Source: Chitinophaga filiformis
GTDB taxonomy: Bacteria > Bacteroidota > Bacteroidia > Chitinophagales > Chitinophagaceae
Assembly: GCF_900102545.1 (NCBI RefSeq)
Contig: NZ_FNBN01000002.1
Span: forward strand, 1,152,264-1,216,263
Reading direction: 5' to 3'
DNA: 64,000 nucleotides
Shown here piece by piece: positions 60,317-64,000 of the stretch. Below the pieces are notes generated by a model. That model was not told the origin of the DNA, searched no databases, and saw nothing but the letters and a program-made list of their open reading frames with translations. Within the stretch, counting starts at the first letter, position 1. The number at the start of each line of letters is the position of its first letter. The translations under genes and the position numbers were made by a program.

Positions 60317-60823
60317 ATGTATCAACTGAAAAGCATTATACTATCCTTTGTCTTTTTGTGCCTTATCCTACCCGCCTTTGCCCAGCAACAAACTTTCCCT
60401 GAGCATGTAGGAGATATTCCTTTTGATAGTCTGCAGGACGATCCGGGGTTCGTAGTCTGTAATCCCAAACAGGTGCTACAGTACTACAATACTGTATCCT
60501 ACTATAAGGATCATAAAAAGGAGATCATAAAATATCTGCAGGATAATTTCAGTACACAGGATAGTTTCCAGGACCAGAATGGATTTCTGACCATCAGATT
60601 CATTATAAATTGTAATGGGAACACTGGCCGTTTCCGCCTTTTTGAAATGGACAATAACTATCAGCCTATTCATTTCAATGAAGCCTTATCTCAGCAGCTA
60701 CTTAAGCTGGTAAAACAGCTCAGTGGATGGCAACCGGCTGTTTATAAAGAGAAAGTATATGACAGCTATCAATACATCACTTTCCATATCAGGAATGGTA
60801 AAATAATAAGTGTCAGCCCATGA
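60317..60823 (+). CDS. Exported protein with TonB-C-like domain, 168 aa
   Basis: A signal peptide (cleavage near LPAFA-Q) precedes a mature protein whose C-terminal half (about 80-165) has FLTIRFIINCNGNTGRFRLF and a late AVYKEKVYDSYQYITFHI, similar to the TonB C-terminal-like fold used in many Bacteroidota periplasmic proteins. No TonB membrane anchor or proline linker is present, so it is not an energy transducer. The last four bases overlap the next start (ATGA), so translation is coupled with the TPR protein downstream. Confidence 0.7.
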   Translation: MYQLKSIILSFVFLCLILPAFAQQQTFPEHVGDIPFDSLQDDPGFVVCNPKQVLQYYNTVSYYKDHKKEIIKYLQDNFSTQDSFQDQNGFLTIRFIINCNGNTGRFRLFEMDNNYQPIHFNEALSQQLLKLVKQLSGWQPAVYKEKVYDSYQYITFHIRNGKIISVSP

Positions 60824-61662
60824 AGAAAACATACCTGCTCCTATATCTTTGCTTAATTAGTCTTGCTGTTAGCGGACAGCAGAATTGTGACATCTATACA
60901 GACTCTCTCTGTAGTCTTGCCTGCAAGCTACGCAACCTCTCCAGCTCTTTTCCACAGGGCTCCCGCAGGAGCCAGGAATGTTTGGACAGTGCCATCCACT
61001 TATGCCCTGAGATGGCAGATGCCTGGCGGGAGATTAGTGTTCCTTATCTGAAACGAGGGGATTTCGTAACCTGGCGCAGGTATATGGATAAAGCAGTAGA
61101 CCTGCAGCCTACCAGAACCCTCGATGTAAGAGGCTGGTGTAGATTTAAGTTCCTGAGGGATTATGAGGGCGCTCTTGAAGATCTGAAACGATTCGATAGT
61201 TTGTCCCACTTTGCGTCTAAGCATACCGGGGATGGTACTTACAGCTTAAATGTCGTTATGGCTTTATGTGAGCGGGAGTTGGGTAATTACTCCAATGCGG
61301 CTCTTTATTTCTCCAGGGGTATTGATAGTATTTTTTATACTAAAGGAAAGGATTTTATTGGATTGTTTGACTTTCTGCACAGGGCTGTATTAAAGCTAAG
61401 ACAGCAGGATTATACTGGTGCTTTATCTGATCTTAATCAGCAGGAGAAAGTGTGCAGGAATTATGTAGAAACGAGCTATTATAAAGGCATTGCCTATCGC
61501 GCTCTTGGAAAGCATAAACAGGCAAAACAGCAGTTTCAAAATGCAGCTCGCCTATACAAGGAAGGATTTCACATGTCTGATGTTTATTGTGAAATGCTGG
61601 ATGCGGTATATCCTTCGGATGTGAAGGAGGCTTTGGAAGAAGGCATCCCGGCTCCGCACTAA
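60820..61662 (+). CDS. Exported TPR protein, 280 aa
   Basis: A signal peptide (cleavage near AVSG-QQ) is followed by a mature region with cysteines in its first part (CDIYTDSLCSLACKL) and TPR-like helical repeats (MADAWREISVPYLKRGDFVT; ALGKHKQAKQQFQNAARLYK). It should be periplasmic. The start overlaps the preceding gene by 4 bp, which points to a complex of the two products. A GC-rich hairpin without T-tract spans its last codons (61647-61668). Confidence 0.75.
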   Translation: MKKTYLLLYLCLISLAVSGQQNCDIYTDSLCSLACKLRNLSSSFPQGSRRSQECLDSAIHLCPEMADAWREISVPYLKRGDFVTWRRYMDKAVDLQPTRTLDVRGWCRFKFLRDYEGALEDLKRFDSLSHFASKHTGDGTYSLNVVMALCERELGNYSNAALYFSRGIDSIFYTKGKDFIGLFDFLHRAVLKLRQQDYTGALSDLNQQEKVCRNYVETSYYKGIAYRALGKHKQAKQQFQNAARLYKEGFHMSDVYCEMLDAVYPSDVKEALEEGIPAPH

Positions 61663-61679
61663 GCCGGGACGCTCAGTGC

Positions 61680-62402
61680 TCAGGATAGTTGCTGTGCCTT
61701 GTTAAGCCGCTCGGCAACATTATCCCAGTTAATAATATTGAAAAGAGTGTCTACAAAATCCTGGCGTTTATTCTTGTATTTCAGATAGTATGCGTGTTCC
61801 CACACATCAATAACAAGGATGGGTACAGCACCCCATTGTTGCAGCTTTTCATGATTCTCGCACTGCATAATGGTCAGTGAGCGGGAGTATGGCTGATAAG
61901 CCAGGATGCCCCAACCATTACCGTCAATATTCTTTGCTGATTCTGCAATGTATCCTTTAAATTTATCGAAAGAGCCAAAGCTTTTTTCAATCATCTTTAA
62001 CAGCTCTCCTTTAGGATCTGATTTCCTGTTGGTCAGATTAGTCCAGAAGATGGTATGCAGCAAATGACTGCCGAAATGATAGGATAATTTCTTCGTGTAA
62101 AAATCCACTGTATCAAGACTATTTTCATCAATGGCTTTCCTGATCATTTTAATATCATTATTAGCGCCCTTAACAGCGCCGCCGTGATGAAACTGGTGAT
62201 GCAAATGCAAGGTTTCGGCATCCATATTCGGTTCCAGGAAAGATTCTGAATATGGCAGCTGGTTAAGTATAAAATTGCCCTGTTCATCTGTCAGCTTATC
62301 CAGGTTGCTTTCCTGGATACTTTGGGCCAGTACTCCATTTGATTTTAAAACACCTGCCCCACCGATGAGTAATCCACTTTTGAGAAATTGCATTCTGTCC
62401 AT
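61680..62402 (-). CDS. Exported Fe/Mn superoxide dismutase (ChrC-like)
   Basis: The 240-aa protein has a leader with twin hydrophobic/glycine-rich part (MDRMQFLKSGLLIGGAGVL) and the Fe/Mn SOD fold. Metal ligands are visible as His68 (ETLHLHHQFHH), His116 (LLHTIFW), and Asp and His in VIDVWEHAYYLKY. It is longer than cytoplasmic SODs because of the leader and probably lies in the periplasm. It starts 9 bp after chrA. Chromate reduction yields reactive oxygen, and SOD genes (chrC) are known members of chromate resistance operons. Confidence 0.92.
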   Translation of the reverse strand: MDRMQFLKSGLLIGGAGVLKSNGVLAQSIQESNLDKLTDEQGNFILNQLPYSESFLEPNMDAETLHLHHQFHHGGAVKGANNDIKMIRKAIDENSLDTVDFYTKKLSYHFGSHLLHTIFWTNLTNRKSDPKGELLKMIEKSFGSFDKFKGYIAESAKNIDGNGWGILAYQPYSRSLTIMQCENHEKLQQWGAVPILVIDVWEHAYYLKYKNKRQDFVDTLFNIINWDNVAERLNKAQQLS

Positions 62403-62411
62403 ATGTTTGAT

Positions 62412-63596
62412 TTATTGGTGATTTATTACACTTCTTAATAAAATGCCCACCAGTGCTGCTATAAGTATAATGACCGGTTCAGATATCTTTTTAAACCGCC
62501 ACAATACCAATGCTGTGAGCAGGGCAATACCAACGGTATAAGCATCCGTCAGTGATCTTTTTCCCAGTACGATCACTGCTCCTGAAATGGCCCCTACAGC
62601 CGCAGCTGTTACTCCATCCACAAACGCCTTTATACCGGGGTGTTTCCCATACTTTCGGAAATAAGGCGCCGGCAGTACGGTAAACAGATAACTGGGAAAA
62701 AAGGTTGCAAAAGCAGCTACACAGGCCCCCGGGAATCCTGCTACCAGGAAACCGATAAAGCCTACCGTAATTACCACCGGACCGGGTGTGATCATGGCCA
62801 CGGCAACCGCGTCCATAAACTCCTGTTCATTGAGCCAGCCATATTCTTTCACTACACCTCCATACAGGAAGGGTACAATAGCCAGTCCGCTTCCAAATAC
62901 CAGGGCGCCGGCTTTGGTAAAGTAAAGCAGTATCTGACCGAGGGTTTTACCCGAATGCTGAACGGATGCCGTCAGTAAGAGGGGAAAAGAAAAAGACCGG
63001 GCAACATCGCTTGTCTGTTTCTTCGAAAAGGAGATCCGTTGAGGTGGCGCTTTGAGCAGCCAGTAGACGATTCCTGCTCCCAGGAACAACAACACATTCT
63101 CTGTTTCTTTCCACACCGTATAAGTGGCTGCGATAAGGTAAATGCTGATCAGGATCTTATCGCTGCCAATCGACTTTTTTGTAAGCTTATAGGAACTCAT
63201 GGCAATGATACCAATTACAGCAGCGGCTACTCCGTAAAATACTGACTGCATCAGTGGAATGCCCTCCCAGGTGGTGTAGATGAATCCGAGTAGTACTACC
63301 AGCAAAAAGGAAGGAAGAATAAATGCAAGCCCTGCCAGGGTCGCTCCCAATACGCTGTAATGTACATATCCCATATAGATCCCGAGCTGTGCAGCCAGCG
63401 GTCCCGGAGCCAGCTGGGCCAATGCCAGTCCTTCCCTGTAATCTTCCTCACTGATCCATTTGCGTTTTTCAACCAGATCACGATGCATGTAACCGGTTAG
63501 CGCTACGGGTCCTCCGAAACCAAGACTTCCCAGCTTCAAAAAATAAAGGATCAGATCGCGCAGCGAATATGCTGTTGTATTGTCTTTCTTATTCAT
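62412..63596 (-). CDS. chrA: Chromate efflux transporter ChrA
   Basis: The 394-aa membrane protein is a long-chain CHR transporter with two homologous halves. Each half has the family motif: LGFGGPVALTGYMHRDLVEK with LAQLAPGPLAAQLGIYMGY in the first, and VFGSGLAIVPFLYGGVVKEY with MITPGPVVITVGFIGF in the second. It exports chromate from the cytoplasm. The ATG lies inside the end of chrB (8-nt overlap), and the SOD gene follows at once, so the three form a tight operon. Confidence 0.95.
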   Translation of the reverse strand: MNKKDNTTAYSLRDLILYFLKLGSLGFGGPVALTGYMHRDLVEKRKWISEEDYREGLALAQLAPGPLAAQLGIYMGYVHYSVLGATLAGLAFILPSFLLVVLLGFIYTTWEGIPLMQSVFYGVAAAVIGIIAMSSYKLTKKSIGSDKILISIYLIAATYTVWKETENVLLFLGAGIVYWLLKAPPQRISFSKKQTSDVARSFSFPLLLTASVQHSGKTLGQILLYFTKAGALVFGSGLAIVPFLYGGVVKEYGWLNEQEFMDAVAVAMITPGPVVITVGFIGFLVAGFPGACVAAFATFFPSYLFTVLPAPYFRKYGKHPGIKAFVDGVTAAAVGAISGAVIVLGKRSLTDAYTVGIALLTALVLWRFKKISEPVIILIAALVGILLRSVINHQ

Positions 63597-64000
63597 TTGT
63601 AGCCTGCGTATTTAAAGTCCAGGTATGCTTTTCAGATTGCCTGTATTTTGCCCAGCTATACAAAGCGTCATACATCTTTTTGCCAATCTCCAGGAGCTGA
63701 TGATCATCTGCGTAGTTATACGACAAACCTGCAGATATAGCCCATAAGCCCGCCGCCTGCGGAGCCAGTTCAAAATGATCAGTATCTGCCGCACGTACAA
63801 TAATTGCCAGCTGCTGAAGGACCGGATCATTTAGGGCATGCTTCTTTAAAAAATAGTCGAACGTGCAAAGATCTCCTTCATGTGTGTATTCAACACCTGC
63901 TATATCGAAAGGGATAGCATTGTATTCCTGTGCTTTTTGCAGTACTTCTGCAGCAGGAACGAATATGATCTCCGCGTTGCCATCAATGAACCTTTCTATC
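63589..64000 (-). CDS. chrB: ChrB-domain chromate resistance protein (5' end outside window)
   Basis: I translated the minus strand from the window edge to the stop at 63589 (136 codons). It contains FDIAGVEYTHEGDLCTFDYF, ADTDHFELAPQAAGLWAISA and GLSYNYADDHQLLEIGKKMY, the C-terminal ChrB domain. The first part lies beyond 64000, so I cannot tell if this is full-length ChrB (with its regulatory N-terminal domain) or a ChrB C-terminal-domain protein. It overlaps the chrA start by 8 nt. Confidence 0.9.
   Translation of the reverse strand, partial: IERFIDGNAEIIFVPAAEVLQKAQEYNAIPFDIAGVEYTHEGDLCTFDYFLKKHALNDPVLQQLAIIVRAADTDHFELAPQAAGLWAISAGLSYNYADDHQLLEIGKKMYDALYSWAKYRQSEKHTWTLNTQATNE

Noticed and set aside
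61647..61668. GC-rich hairpin across the stop of the TPR gene as a terminator
   Set aside because: Stem CCCGGCT/AGCCGGG is good but there is no T-tract on either strand, so I did not list it as a terminator.

Overview
The window looks like chromosomal DNA of a Bacteroidota bacterium, most probably Chitinophaga or a close relative in the Chitinophagaceae. Pointers are a SusC/SusD pair controlled by an ECF sigma factor and a FecR anti-sigma factor, a secreted protease with a type IX secretion tail, many AraC-family regulators, A-rich leaders without clear Shine-Dalgarno sites, and promoters of the Bacteroidota type (TTG, about 19 bp, TAnnTTTG). No rRNA, tRNA, CRISPR array, phage or intact transposon was recognised. 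Several genes are decayed or deleted internally, so the region between about 26 and 44 kb looks like turnover DNA.

Layout. 0-3.4 kb (minus): a GNAT acetyltransferase cut by the window edge, a small hypothetical and a large FtsX-type ABC permease whose upstream region carries a possible sigma-54 promoter, two dyad operators and an exact 33-bp tandem duplication of its translation start. 3.5-6.3 kb: a molybdopterin oxidoreductase and a helical partner, followed by strongly structured intergenic DNA. 6.8-8.4 kb: a DGPF/YCII protein with an ECF42-type sigma factor. 8.5-11 kb: a TPR lipoprotein and a one-domain AraC protein.

11.3-20.7 kb: a small-peptide/redox cassette (thioredoxin-like lipoprotein, MauE-like membrane protein, four-cysteine secreted peptide) faces a minus-strand sigma - FecR - SusC - SusD - TlpA locus. 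Just upstream of susC, on the opposite strand, there is a perfect promoter and an intrinsic terminator that together would make an antisense RNA of roughly 80 nt. This resembles the DonS-type antisense RNAs of Bacteroides and is the most interesting signal here.

21-38 kb: aldo/keto reductase, MFS exporter, alcohol dehydrogenase and two paralogous SDR-AraC modules, with AraC regulators throughout. Several of their promoters carry direct repeats about 21 bp apart, as expected of AraC operators. Gene remnants (OsmC, amine oxidase, SDR, a head-to-head beheaded gene pair) lie between and after them. 38.5-39.8 kb: a two-TM protein and a secreted protein with two pYEATS domains. 40-51.5 kb: an Ada-type zinc protein, HopJ, amidohydrolase, a trypsin-like protease with three PPC domains and a type IX sorting tail, a Crp regulator and RidA.

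51.6-59.5 kb (minus): a TPR histidine kinase and a sigma-54 response regulator lie upstream of a five-gene unit (2TM protein, cupin, carboxymuconolactone decarboxylase-like protein, alpha/beta hydrolase, exported DJ-1/PfpI protein), with a 38-bp dyad between. 59.7-61.7 kb: three poorly characterised genes behind a good promoter. 61.7-64 kb (minus): a chromate resistance operon in the order chrB (partial), chrA, superoxide dismutase.
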